A DNA stretch of 34,330 nucleotides from Perlabentimonas gracilis (lineage in GTDB: Bacteria > Bacteroidota > Bacteroidia > Bacteroidales > Tenuifilaceae), in the NCBI RefSeq assembly GCF_011174675.1, contig NZ_JAANIG010000042.1:1-34330 (forward strand), in the 5' to 3' direction. The notes under the pieces are model-generated. The model had not been told where the DNA came from. It saw only the letters and a list, made by a program, of their open reading frames with translations, and made no database searches. The number at the start of each line of letters is the position of its first letter. Position 1 is the first letter of the stretch. The translations under genes were made by a program, and so were the position numbers. Shown here piece by piece: positions 1 through 7,937 of this stretch.

Positions 1-163
1 GCTTTTTTGTTAATAAAGCACCTATTCTTTAATTTCAACTACAATCCTGACCTTATATTTCTCAATTTCAATCTGTTAATCTTCCGAACATGACTGGGCT
101 CGGCCCTCCTTTTTTGCGCATTGCGTTTTATTACAATCTATTCCCAATTTGCCCAATTTTAAA

Positions 164-171
164 TATCTTTG
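164..171 (+). promoter_or_regulatory. lepA promoter -7 box
   Basis: TATCTTTG is an exact match to the Bacteroidota -7 consensus TAnnTTTG. It lies only 8 bp before the ATG at 180, so the mRNA should begin at or just before that ATG. This excludes the longer open frame starting at 90. No convincing TTTG lies 19-21 bp upstream. Confidence 0.6.
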
Positions 172-179
172 CGCACCAA

Positions 180-1979
180 ATGGCGAACAACATGAATAAC
201 ATTAGGAATTTTTGCATCATTGCTCATATTGATCACGGTAAGAGCACCCTGGCCGACAGACTGCTAGAGTTTACAAATACCCTTACCGAGAAGGAATCGC
301 AGGAGCAAGTGCTCGACAGTATGGAGCTGGAGCGTGAAAAGGGCATAACCATCAAGAGCCACGCCATTCAGATGGACTACGAGCAGGATGGGCAGGTGTA
401 TAAGCTTAACCTTATTGATACTCCGGGTCATGTCGATTTCTCCTACGAAGTTTCTCGTGCCATAGCGTCATGCGAGGGAGCATTGCTAATTGTTGATGCA
501 ACCCAGGGCATTCAGGCACAAACCATATCGAACCTGTACCTTGCCATAGGAAACGACTTGGAGATAATACCTGTGGTAAATAAGATAGACATGGATGCCG
601 CCATGGTTGAGGATGTGAAGGATCAGATTGTGGATCTTATTGGCTGCGACAGGGAGGATATACTTGCCACCAGCGCCAAAACAGGGATGGGGGTCGAGGA
701 GGTTCTCAAGGCCATTGTTAAGAAGGTGCCATCTCCAAAAGGTGATCCCGACGCGCCACTTCAAGCGCTTATATTCGACTCTGTTTTCAACCCTTTTCGG
801 GGTATTATCGCCTACTTCAAGGTGTTTAATGGTACCCTCCGTAAGGGCGAAAGGGTTAAGTTTTTCAATACTAACCAGCAGTACGATGCTGATGAGGTGG
901 GTGTTTTAAAGCTAAAAATGTTACCCAAGGATTCCATAAGTGCTGGCGATGTGGGATATATTATCTCCGGTATAAAAAACTCTTCCGAAGTAAAGGTTGG
1001 CGATACAATAACCCATGTGAGCAGGCCTTGCAGCAAGGGTATCGCAGGGTTCGAGGATGTTAAACCTATGGTTTTTGCGGGTTTGTACCCGGTGGAGTCC
1101 GACGACTACGAGGATCTTCGTGCATCACTCGACAAGCTTAAGCTCAACGATGCATCCCTTACCTACGAGCCAGAAAGCTCGTTGGCTCTTGGCTTTGGTT
1201 TTCGTTGCGGGTTCCTTGGCCTTCTCCACATGGAGATTGTGCAGGAACGTTTGTATCGCGAGTTCGACATGGATGTGATTACCACAGTACCCAACGTTTC
1301 GTATGATGTTTACACAACCAAGGGGGAGGTTCTTGAAATTCATAACCCCAGCGGATTACCATCGCCAAACCTTATTGAAAGGATAGAAGAGCCTACCATA
1401 AAGGCACAAATTATAACCAATAGCGAGTCGTTAGGTGCAGTAATGAAGCTGTGCATTGATAAACGGGGCGAGCTGAAAAACCAGGTTTTTTTAACTACCA
1501 ATAGAATCGAGCTAACTTTTATAATGCCCCTGTCCGAGATTGTATTCGACTTCTACGATAAGCTTAAATCAATCTCAAGAGGTTATGCCTCACTCGATTA
1601 TCATATGGAGGGGTATCAGGTTGCCAGCTTAGTTCGATTAGACGTGCTGCTGAACGGTGAGATGGTTGATGCCCTCTCGACCCTTATACACCGCGACTAC
1701 GCCTATCCCTTTGGCCGCAGGATGTGCGAGAAGCTAAAGGAGCTAATCCCGCGCCAGCAGTTCGATATTGCTGTTCAGGCTGCCATTGGAACCAAGGTTA
1801 TTGCCCGCGAAACCATTAAGGCCCTGCGTAAGGATGTTACCGCCAAGTGTTATGGTGGTGATATATCGCGTAAGCGCAAGCTCCTCGAGAAGCAGAAGAA
1901 GGGGAAAAAACGGATGCGCCAGGTGGGTAATGTTGAGGTTCCTCAGCAAGCCTTCCTTGCAGTGCTTAAGATGGACTAA
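180..1979 (+). CDS. lepA: Elongation factor 4 (LepA), ribosome back-translocase GTPase
   Basis: LepA is a translational GTPase that binds the ribosome and influences elongation under stress. The protein shows the G1 loop AHIDHGKST close to the N-terminus, then DTPGHVDF (G3), NKID (G4) and a SAK G5 motif, followed by EF-G-like domains. The C-terminal LepA-specific domain is rich in Arg and Lys ([17 protein letters not shown]). From the ATG at 180 it has 599 residues; from the ATG at 192 (MNNIRNF...) it has 595, the usual family length. The open frame continues upstream to 90, but that part resembles no LepA and is crossed by the promoter box at 164-171. Start 180 versus 192 cannot be decided. 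The gene stands alone and ends in a strong palindromic terminator. Confidence 0.97.
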   Translation: MANNMNNIRNFCIIAHIDHGKSTLADRLLEFTNTLTEKESQEQVLDSMELEREKGITIKSHAIQMDYEQDGQVYKLNLIDTPGHVDFSYEVSRAIASCEGALLIVDATQGIQAQTISNLYLAIGNDLEIIPVVNKIDMDAAMVEDVKDQIVDLIGCDREDILATSAKTGMGVEEVLKAIVKKVPSPKGDPDAPLQALIFDSVFNPFRGIIAYFKVFNGTLRKGERVKFFNTNQQYDADEVGVLKLKMLPKDSISAGDVGYIISGIKNSSEVKVGDTITHVSRPCSKGIAGFEDVKPMVFAGLYPVESDDYEDLRASLDKLKLNDASLTYEPESSLALGFGFRCGFLGLLHMEIVQERLYREFDMDVITTVPNVSYDVYTTKGEVLEIHNPSGLPSPNLIERIEEPTIKAQIITNSESLGAVMKLCIDKRGELKNQVFLTTNRIELTFIMPLSEIVFDFYDKLKSISRGYASLDYHMEGYQVASLVRLDVLLNGEMVDALSTLIHRDYAYPFGRRMCEKLKELIPRQQFDIAVQAAIGTKVIARETIKALRKDVTAKCYGGDISRKRKLLEKQKKGKKRMRQVGNVEVPQQAFLAVLKMD

Positions 1980-2000
1980 CAAAGATTTTAGTTTATAACC

Positions 2001-2042
2001 AATACGCAACAAGGGGCACAGCTGTGCCCCTTGTTGCGTATT
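2001..2042. terminator. Bidirectional terminator, perfect 42-nt palindrome
   Basis: Two 21-nt arms match perfectly with no spacer (arm sequence begins AATACGCAAC and ends GGCACAG). It lies between the convergent lepA and GH16-like genes, 21 nt after the lepA stop. The downstream T tract is weak on both sides, so termination would depend mainly on the very stable hairpin. Confidence 0.75.
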
Positions 2043-2057
2043 ATACTTTAGGAAAGT

Positions 2058-3527
2058 TTACAGCTCAGTATTGCGCCAGCATCTAACCCAGTCAATCCGC
2101 ATTTCTGCTGGCAGATGTGGGTCGGCCATATCACCATTAACCCCGGATGAGAAAACGAGGTATGCAGGTGCACTTGGAATGTTCGTTGTGGTCTCGGCGT
2201 AGGTTACCCCATTAATTTTCCACGTTAGCTTGCCAGGAGCCCACTCAACGCTCATAATGTAGTAGCCGTTGGTGAAGTTAAACCCGCTAAGGGGTGCTTT
2301 AAAACTGTTTATCTTGCCATTATCGTTTTGCCAAAACAGGGAGCCTTGCACACTGGGTTTTTTGGCTCCGTTTTGCCTGAAAATATCAATATGGGGAAGC
2401 ATCGAGTCGCCCACAAGCCAGAAGGCGTGGAAAAGGTTCGGTGCCATAGTAAATTTAACCTTGGCTTCAAATTTCCCGTAAAGCTGGCGGAACGATTGCC
2501 CAGTATTAATTATTCCAGAGGTATAGTCGAACGATTTGGGTACAAAGCCAAAGCGCTTGTCCCATGATAAGCTATCGGCGCTTTCTTTTTTGGTTAAAAT
2601 TTTTAGCGTGCTATTGCTGATTTCAGCATTGGCGCCATCGGTGTAGGCATGCTTATCGCCTGCAAGCGAATAGCTTTTCTGGGCAAGTGCCTCGCCCCAG
2701 AAGTAACGGGTTAGCCACTTTCCAGAGTCTAATTTTTTATCGTTAAACTCATCGGCAAAGGTAAGCTCCCAACGCTTAATATCGTCAAATTTTTTCGACT
2801 TTTGAGTTTTGCGAAACCAAACAATTTTTTGGGATTTTTCGAGACTCTGAAACTCAACCAGCTTTTGGTACGCTTCGGTTTGCTCAAACTTGCCTTTTGA
2901 TAGTAGATACTTTTTCCGCTCGATAAACTCGTTGGATGCTATGTACTCCTCAAGTTCGTAGTACCTCTTTATGGTATCCGATCCCTCGAGCTTTTGGAAA
3001 TCCAGGTATGGCTTCCAACTTTTAAGTTTGAAATACTTCTTCAACTCCGAATCTTTCTGAAGCGTTTTGTACTCTAATTCCTTCTTGTAATCATCGGAGT
3101 TACTCTTTTTATGCTCTTTTTGCTGACTTCGGTACTCTGCAGAGTTTACAAATTGCTTTAGCTCCTCGTAACGCGATGGTTTACCCGATTGTTCTATGGA
3201 GTTTATAAAGTCAGGGGTATCGGAGTTTTTTACCTTAAGATAGTTTTTTACCTCCTTGTTCTTCTTTAGCCTAATAAGTTCGGCTTCACGTTTTTCCTCC
3301 TCCGAGTTGCTATACTTTACAAGGGCTAGCTCCTGCTTTGTCTTTTGGGGTTCACCCGATTCAACAAAATCCTTTAGGGCGAGGTAGTTTTTGTACTCCT
3401 TGGACTCGGCAAAGCGGAGTAGTTCGTTATACTCTTCGTGAAGAGCCGACTCTCTCTTCTCGAACTCTTCGGTTTTGGGGATTCGACCAAAGAGTTTCAG
3501 CGTTGCTAGGCGTAGGTTTAGTGCCAT
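2058..3527 (-). CDS. GH16/laminarinase-like fold protein without catalytic Glu, with N-terminal charged repeats
   Basis: The 489-residue protein has two parts. Residues about 15-245 are highly charged (Lys/Glu) and carry degenerate repeats of the form Y-x-x-L-x-x-[FY]-[VIA]-x-S-x-E-[FY], for example YEELKQFVNSAEY, YYELEEYIASNEF and YLALKDFVESGEP; this part is probably helical. Residues about 250-487 resemble the GH16 jelly roll (LTFADEFNDKKLDSGKW, YGKFEAKVKF, FHAFWLVGD, YYIMSVEWAPGKLTWKING, MRIDWVRCW). In GH16 the active site is ExDxxE. Here it reads H379-I-D381-I-F-R384, so both the nucleophile and the acid/base Glu are gone. There is no signal peptide or membrane segment, so a cytoplasmic location is inferred, odd for a glycan hydrolase fold. 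A non-enzymatic binding or scaffold role is my inference. It follows the SiaC-family gene by 34 nt and is probably co-transcribed. Confidence 0.75.
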   Translation of the reverse strand: MALNLRLATLKLFGRIPKTEEFEKRESALHEEYNELLRFAESKEYKNYLALKDFVESGEPQKTKQELALVKYSNSEEEKREAELIRLKKNKEVKNYLKVKNSDTPDFINSIEQSGKPSRYEELKQFVNSAEYRSQQKEHKKSNSDDYKKELEYKTLQKDSELKKYFKLKSWKPYLDFQKLEGSDTIKRYYELEEYIASNEFIERKKYLLSKGKFEQTEAYQKLVEFQSLEKSQKIVWFRKTQKSKKFDDIKRWELTFADEFNDKKLDSGKWLTRYFWGEALAQKSYSLAGDKHAYTDGANAEISNSTLKILTKKESADSLSWDKRFGFVPKSFDYTSGIINTGQSFRQLYGKFEAKVKFTMAPNLFHAFWLVGDSMLPHIDIFRQNGAKKPSVQGSLFWQNDNGKINSFKAPLSGFNFTNGYYIMSVEWAPGKLTWKINGVTYAETTTNIPSAPAYLVFSSGVNGDMADPHLPAEMRIDWVRCWRNTEL

Positions 3528-3561
3528 TTGGTTTGGTATAGTTACTAGTTAAAGGAACAGG

Positions 3562-3948
3562 TCATCTTGAGTGTGCAATGAACTTGAAAGGCACCTTGAT
3601 GTTCTCCGAGTAGTCTTCGCCAGCTTCAATCATATCCTCATCGTCTTCCAGATAGTGCCATTGAACCTCCACCTCAAAACCATTCCGATGAATATCCCTG
3701 AATTTTTCAAGGAGTTTAAGTATCATTTTTGATGATGAGGTGTTGTAGTACTCAAAGTTAAACTTAATTTGGGTTGACTCGTTTGGCGCCTTAGCGTATT
3801 CGTCAAACCAAGTTAGTATGGGGCAGAAAAAAGTTGACACATCCTCTGGTAATGAATTCCCCGAAAACTCAAAAATGCTATTTTCTTTGTCAAGAACAAC
3901 TTTGGGTGTCTCGTTTGTGGGTTCAATTACAATCTTTTCCATATTCAA
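3562..3948 (-). CDS. SiaC/DUF1987-family regulatory phosphoprotein
   Basis: This 128-residue acidic protein matches the DUF1987 (SiaC) family. It has an N-terminal IEPTNETPKVVLD strand, the FSGNSLPEDVSTFF segment, and the conserved FEYYNTSSSKMILKLLEKF stretch. In Pseudomonas SiaC, a Thr in the equivalent position is phosphorylated by SiaB and dephosphorylated by SiaA; the candidate here is T70 (T68 if translation starts at the second Met, position 3942). In that system the unphosphorylated protein activates a diguanylate cyclase. No SiaA, SiaB or GGDEF gene is present in this window, so the partners are unknown. The next gene downstream is the GH16-like pseudoenzyme. Family assignment is firm; the exact role is inferred. 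Confidence 0.85.
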   Translation of the reverse strand: MNMEKIVIEPTNETPKVVLDKENSIFEFSGNSLPEDVSTFFCPILTWFDEYAKAPNESTQIKFNFEYYNTSSSKMILKLLEKFRDIHRNGFEVEVQWHYLEDDEDMIEAGEDYSENIKVPFKFIAHSR

Positions 3949-4028
3949 ATCTTTTCAATGCAATTTCAACTCCCAATGATAGCACAAAAAAATGAGAAAG
4001 CAATGAGTCCTTCCACATCTGCTAACAA

Positions 4029-4036
4029 CAAAGTTA
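4029..4036 (-). promoter_or_regulatory. Promoter -7 box for the siaC-like/GH16-like pair
   Basis: On the minus strand the sequence reads TAACTTTG, an exact TAnnTTTG match, about 80 nt upstream of the SiaC-family start. No clear -33 box was found. Confidence 0.45.
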
Positions 4037-4099
4037 ACGAAAAAGAAGTAAAATGGTTGTTTTTTTAGAAAATAATTGGGTGTGCTATGCACAGGCAAA

Positions 4100-4133
4100 A
4101 GCGCAGCGTTTTTCGATCGAAAAACGCTGCGCT
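4100..4133 (-). terminator. Terminator of the two-component operon, perfect 34-nt palindrome
   Basis: Arms of 17 nt (starting AGCGCAGCG) are perfectly complementary with no spacer. The hairpin begins 22 nt after the response regulator stop codon. On the minus strand it is followed by TTTGCC, a short T tract. Confidence 0.7.
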
Positions 4134-4154
4134 ACCTGCTTTAAAGTCTCGTTA

Positions 4155-4853
4155 TTACGAGTTCGATATAAGTTTAAACCCTTTGCCCCTTACGTTGATA
4201 ATCTCAACGGTAGGGTCCATGCTAAGATATTTCCTGAGCTTTGTGATGTACACATCCATGCTTCGCGCATTGAAGTAGCTATCATCTATCCAGATGGTTT
4301 TCAGGGCAAAGTTCCGATCGAGCACCGAGTTTTTATTAAGGCACAAATACCTAAGCAGTTCACTTTCCTTGGTTGTTAGTCGCTTTGATTCATCGCCAAG
4401 GGTAAGGGTTTGCTTGGTTACATCAAACTCGTAGTTGCCTATTTGAAACACCTCCTGTTCCGAGGAGGAGGGATCATTTCGAGTTCTGCGTAAAATGGCC
4501 TCAATGCGCAGCAGGAGCTCCTCAATGCTAAACGGTTTGGTCATATAGTCATCGGCACCAAGGGTAAAGCCCTCCAGCACATCTTCCTTCATCGACTTTG
4601 CGGTGAGGAACAGAATGGGCATGCTGCTGTTGATGGTTCTAATCTCTTTGGCCAGCGTAAAACCATCCTTTATGGGCATCATTACATCTAGGATGCAGAT
4701 ATCGTAGTGGTTATTGTTAAATCCCTTGTAGGCTCTTTCTCCATCTTTATACAAGTCGGTTTCGTATCCTTTTGCCTGAAGGTATTCTTTAAGTAGAAGC
4801 CCTAGGTTCTCATCATCCTCTGCTAGCAGAATCCTAACTTTTGCCTTTTCCAT
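4155..4853 (-). CDS. OmpR/PhoB-type response regulator (RprY-like)
   Basis: A 232-residue two-domain response regulator. The receiver domain (about 5-120) has the acidic pair EDD near the N-terminus, the phospho-acceptor D56 in ICILDVMMP, T85 in FLTAKS and K106 in YMTKPF. The C-terminal winged-helix domain (about 135-230) shows KESELLRYLCLN and the recognition region SMDVYITKLRKYL followed by the NVRGKGFKL wing. The start at 4853 (MEKAKVRILLAEDDE) gives the normal length; the open frame continues upstream only because it overlaps the kinase gene. It begins 13 nt after the kinase stop, so it is translated from the same mRNA and should be the cognate regulator. Bacteroides RprXY is the closest described pair I can name; the target genes are unknown. 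Confidence 0.93.
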   Translation of the reverse strand: MEKAKVRILLAEDDENLGLLLKEYLQAKGYETDLYKDGERAYKGFNNNHYDICILDVMMPIKDGFTLAKEIRTINSSMPILFLTAKSMKEDVLEGFTLGADDYMTKPFSIEELLLRIEAILRRTRNDPSSSEQEVFQIGNYEFDVTKQTLTLGDESKRLTTKESELLRYLCLNKNSVLDRNFALKTIWIDDSYFNARSMDVYITKLRKYLSMDPTVEIINVRGKGFKLISNS

Positions 4854-4866
4854 AGTTGTATTTATA

Positions 4867-6468
4867 TTAATTAATAGAGTTTTTATCGTTTGGTCCACCC
4901 CATGGTAAGTAGCAGCTAAATGTGCTCCCCTTACCGGGGCTGCTATCAACCCAAATTTTCCCCCCGTGCTCTTCAACAATCTTTTTCACGTAGCACAGCC
5001 CAAGGCCAAAGCCTTTTACGTTGTGAATGTTGCCGGTGGGTACGCGGTAAAACTGATCGAAAATACGTCGTTGGTTTTCCCTGCTTATCCCAATGCCGTT
5101 ATCCTGAACCATAAAAACTAGGCCCTTGGCCCCGTCTTTCGTTGCGATGGTTATGCGGGGGTCGCCATTACGATACTTCACCGCGTTATCGAGCAGGTTG
5201 TTTACCACGTTGGTAATGTGTATCTCGTCGCCCAGAATGGTTGGCTTGCTCGCGTTAAGCTCCGATAACATACTGCCCTCCACGTTATTCAGCTGTATTT
5301 CGAAAGATTGGCTAACCTTTTTGATGATGTCATGAACATTAAGTGGCTTAATTTTCAGCTTTAGCTTGGTCTTCTCAAAGATAGCCATTTGTAGCACCTT
5401 TTCAACCTGTAGACCCAACCGTTTGCTCTCCTCCGAAATTACCCCACCCAGGTATCCTGTGCGCTTGTTCTCGTCGGGGATAGTCTCATCCTTTAGCATT
5501 TGTGCTGCCAACGATATGGTTGATATGGGTGTTTTAAGCTCGTGGGTCATATTGCTCACAAAATCGCTCTTGATTTCCGATAACCTTTTTTGCTTAAAAA
5601 TAATGGCAATGGTTATGGTAAAGCTAAGTATGATAATAAATGTGAGCAAAAATGTGGTGAACGTCATGGTCCCCAGGGAGCTGAGAACATAGGTTTTTTG
5701 ATTTGGGAAATGTACAGAGAGGAAGTACTTCTTTGAGAAAAAATCGTTTGGGAAGATATTCTTCTTCAGCTGGTTTTGTGCAGAGGGGCTATAGTTTGCC
5801 GACTTGTAAACCACGCTATCGTTCTCCGATGCTAACTTGTACTCATACTTGGCCCTTATTCCCAGCTTGGCAAATTCGTTTCGAATTATAGTATCGAGCA
5901 CCTTATGTGGGATTCGCTCCTCGATGGGTAGCTCAATCCGGATCATCTTGTCAACAATATTTTCAACAAAAACGGTTTTGTTTATTAACTTTTCATCTAT
6001 GGATATGTTGAATGATATGTCGTTGCTTTTGAGCGATTGCCTTACCGGTTTCACGTCCCAAAGATCCTTGTCAATTCGAATAATCTGCAACGAATCGATA
6101 CCAGCAATGCTGGCAACGGAGGGGATGCGCAGCGTGTCGAGCTGTTGGATGGTAAATACTTGTTGATTCTTCTCCTGCGATCTAATTCCGCTTCGGGTGC
6201 GATTGAACGTGCTGTAATGATAGGTTAACCGGGGCGATGTTGAGGAACCCGCTGTTGCGTAGGGGCTAATCTCATCAATAACCTGTACTATGGTTTCTTG
6301 CCTTTCCACCTCACTGCTTATCTTATCGAGCGCAAGCTTGGCTGTTTGCCAAAACTGCTCCTCCTTAACATCAATAGCAATTTTTACCCATTGGGTTTGA
6401 ACCATAATCAAACCAATGGTTGCCAGCAAGATTAGGCTGGCCAAGATCCATATAGCGCTGCGTCTCAT
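4867..6468 (-). CDS. Membrane sensor histidine kinase (RprX-like)
   Basis: A 533-residue sensor kinase. TM1 lies at about residues 3-24, followed by a periplasmic sensor of about 240 residues and TM2 at about 268-291. The HisKA domain has H309 in SNMTHELKTPIS, and the HATPase domain has NNLLDNAVKY (N box), DNGIGI (G1) and GFGLGL (G2). It would autophosphorylate H309 and pass the phosphate to D56 of the regulator downstream. The longer open frame starts with GTG at 6474. I prefer the ATG at 6468 because an exact -7 box (6474-6481) overlaps the GTG, which would place transcription start at or beside the ATG. The signal sensed cannot be read from the sequence. Confidence 0.93.
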   Translation of the reverse strand: MRRSAIWILASLILLATIGLIMVQTQWVKIAIDVKEEQFWQTAKLALDKISSEVERQETIVQVIDEISPYATAGSSTSPRLTYHYSTFNRTRSGIRSQEKNQQVFTIQQLDTLRIPSVASIAGIDSLQIIRIDKDLWDVKPVRQSLKSNDISFNISIDEKLINKTVFVENIVDKMIRIELPIEERIPHKVLDTIIRNEFAKLGIRAKYEYKLASENDSVVYKSANYSPSAQNQLKKNIFPNDFFSKKYFLSVHFPNQKTYVLSSLGTMTFTTFLLTFIIILSFTITIAIIFKQKRLSEIKSDFVSNMTHELKTPISTISLAAQMLKDETIPDENKRTGYLGGVISEESKRLGLQVEKVLQMAIFEKTKLKLKIKPLNVHDIIKKVSQSFEIQLNNVEGSMLSELNASKPTILGDEIHITNVVNNLLDNAVKYRNGDPRITIATKDGAKGLVFMVQDNGIGISRENQRRIFDQFYRVPTGNIHNVKGFGLGLCYVKKIVEEHGGKIWVDSSPGKGSTFSCYLPWGGPNDKNSIN

Positions 6469-6473
6469 GAACA

Positions 6474-6481
6474 CAAATGTA
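6474..6481 (-). promoter_or_regulatory. Histidine kinase promoter -7 box, predicting a leaderless mRNA
   Basis: On the minus strand the sequence is TACATTTG, an exact TAnnTTTG match, ending 5 nt before the ATG at 6468. Transcription would start at about the first codon. No clear -33 box. Confidence 0.45.
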
Positions 6482-6557
6482 AATACTTTGAAACACCTTT
6501 CGGCTAAGGGTTAACAGTATTTAACACACGTTAATTCCTGTTAGCTAATCTTATTGT

Positions 6558-6565
6558 TATATTTG
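6558..6565 (+). promoter_or_regulatory. -7 box of candidate small RNA
   Basis: TATATTTG matches TAnnTTTG on the plus strand in a region where both flanking genes are on the minus strand. It is the likely origin of the transcript that ends at the 6641-6676 terminator. The -33 region is weak. Confidence 0.4.
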
Positions 6566-6570
6566 CAGTG

Positions 6571-6676
6571 TTAAATCATTCTACTTTCCCTCGGGAAAGA
6601 TCAATAGAGTGTTTTTTCATAGGTTTAAGGTTTTAGGGTTAATGCAGGCGGGGTGGTTCCCGCCTGCATTGTTTTT
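6571..6676 (+). ncRNA. Candidate intergenic small RNA (about 105 nt)
   Basis: Inferred from three elements on the plus strand: the -7 box at 6558-6565, an internal hairpin at 6584-6599 (CTTTCCC paired with GGGAAAG), and a classical intrinsic terminator at 6641-6676. No plus-strand ORF of useful length lies between them, and both neighbours run on the minus strand, so the terminator has no gene to serve otherwise. I do not recognise it as 4.5S, 6S, tmRNA or RNase P RNA. The 5' end is an estimate from the promoter position. Confidence 0.4.
6641..6676 (+). terminator. Intrinsic terminator of the candidate small RNA
   Basis: A perfect 12-bp stem (6641-6652 with 6659-6670; core GCAGGCGGG) with a 6-nt loop is followed by GTTTTTA on the plus strand. 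On the minus strand the sequence after the hairpin is not T-rich, so the orientation is plus. Confidence 0.7.
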
Positions 6677-6694
6677 ATGGAGTACCATTAATCG

Positions 6695-7102
6695 CTATAG
6701 ATTTTGCATAGGAGCAAGCCCTTTGATCTTGGATGCATCAATCCTTATTGCGGCAAGCACCGATGGAATAGTTTTTATCTTCTGAACTAAATCTTTTATG
6801 CCCTCAGCAGGCATATCGCCTTGTATTCTTACAATGTAATCGATGTTGGGCAGCTCCTTAACCAACAAATTCGACTCATACTTATTCTTCACGATATCTA
6901 TGGAGTAGGGACTTGTTCCTTCTTCATTTTTGAGGGTAGGGTAGCATAAATCCAGATGCTTAAGGCCTGCGCTTTGCGATAGCTTAAGGTGAAGGGATGT
7001 GTTTAACTCCCAAGAGAGCTTGTGAAGGGAGAGCGTGGTGGAGAGTGCAATGAATGTGGCTTTTTCGCTAGGCACCTCAAGCTTTATCTGCTTTTTTTTC
7101 AT
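6695..7102 (-). CDS. IPExxxVDY family protein
   Basis: A 135-residue protein with no signal peptide or membrane segment. It carries the family's hallmark region in the form LLVKELPNIDYIVRIQG (residues about 86-102), a variant of IPExxxVDY. The family is known from Bacteroidota, where the gene typically lies beside rnc in the acpP-fabF-rnc cluster, as it does here 48 nt downstream of rnc. The biochemical role is not known to me. The start MKKKQIKLEVPSEKA fits the family. It is the last gene of the operon; no good minus-strand terminator follows. Confidence 0.75.
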   Translation of the reverse strand: MKKKQIKLEVPSEKATFIALSTTLSLHKLSWELNTSLHLKLSQSAGLKHLDLCYPTLKNEEGTSPYSIDIVKNKYESNLLVKELPNIDYIVRIQGDMPAEGIKDLVQKIKTIPSVLAAIRIDASKIKGLAPMQNL

Positions 7103-7150
7103 AGGTCAACCAAAGTTTAGCCAATAGATTCAGGGCGAATTTTTATTGCA

Positions 7151-7933
7151 CTAATTTTCCCAGCTGATTGTTTCTGGTTTAAGCTGCTGGTTGGGTAGCG
7201 GGAATAAATCTATCCTCTCTATAGCCACCATCGCTGCATTCTGTTCCGCTTCCTTTTTTGACGAGCCGTATCCAGTTCCAAGCAGCCTATTATCGAGTAG
7301 TAGCTTTGCCACAAATGAAGGATTTTGACCTCGCTCGGTCTCTTGCTCCTCGCTCTCAAACTGAATGCAGAGCTTATTTTTCTGAGCCAGCTCAATGATG
7401 CGGCTTTTGTAATCGGTTTCGGTTTCCTTTAGGGCTGCAAGATCAATGTGCCTATTTAGGATGAAGGAGTTGATCCACCTGCGTGTAGTTTCGAAGCCCC
7501 TATCGAGGTATATTGCCCCGACAAACGCTTCCAGGGCATCACCAAAAATGTGTCGGTGAGCCAATGGGTTGTTGGTTTGGGTAATAACCAACTTGTCTAA
7601 ACCAATGGTTAGGGCAAGTGCGTTTAAGCTACTTCGGCTTACTATGCGCGAGCGCATTTTGGTCAGGAAGCCCTCGTTCTCGTTGGGGAATTTAACAAAG
7701 AGGTACTCGGCAACAATAGAATCGATAATCGAATCGCCAAGGTACTCAAGGCGTTCGTTGTTTACCTTTCTTCCGTTAGCAATGGAAGAGGTTGCCGACT
7801 TGTGAATTAGGGCAATCTTGTATAGATCCAGATTTCGTGGTTTTAGGGCAAAACTATTACAAAGCTGGCGTTTTAGAGTTACATCAGCACCGTTAAGCTT
7901 GATATTTTTTGACCTAAAAAAGAAACGAATCAC
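7151..7933 (-). CDS. rnc: Ribonuclease III
   Basis: RNase III cuts double-stranded RNA in rRNA processing and RNA decay. The catalytic domain shows the signature NERLEYLGDSIID (residues 59-71, with D67) and the second acidic pair D132/E135 in GDALEAFVGAIYLD. A C-terminal dsRNA-binding domain (about 188-250) ends in GYGSSKKEAEQNAA. The longer open frame reaches an ATG at 8008 inside fabF, but that N-terminus resembles no RNase III. I place the start at the GTG at 7933, giving MIRFFFRSKN..., typical of Bacteroidota RNase III, in an effective length of 260. This GTG is 4 nt after the fabF stop, consistent with translational coupling. Confidence 0.93.
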   Translation of the reverse strand: MIRFFFRSKNIKLNGADVTLKRQLCNSFALKPRNLDLYKIALIHKSATSSIANGRKVNNERLEYLGDSIIDSIVAEYLFVKFPNENEGFLTKMRSRIVSRSSLNALALTIGLDKLVITQTNNPLAHRHIFGDALEAFVGAIYLDRGFETTRRWINSFILNRHIDLAALKETETDYKSRIIELAQKNKLCIQFESEEQETERGQNPSFVAKLLLDNRLLGTGYGSSKKEAEQNAAMVAIERIDLFPLPNQQLKPETISWEN

Positions 7934-7937
7934 TGTC

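Noticed and set aside
90-179. N-terminal extension of lepA
   Set aside because: The extra 30 residues resemble no LepA, and the promoter -7 box at 164-171 lies inside them.
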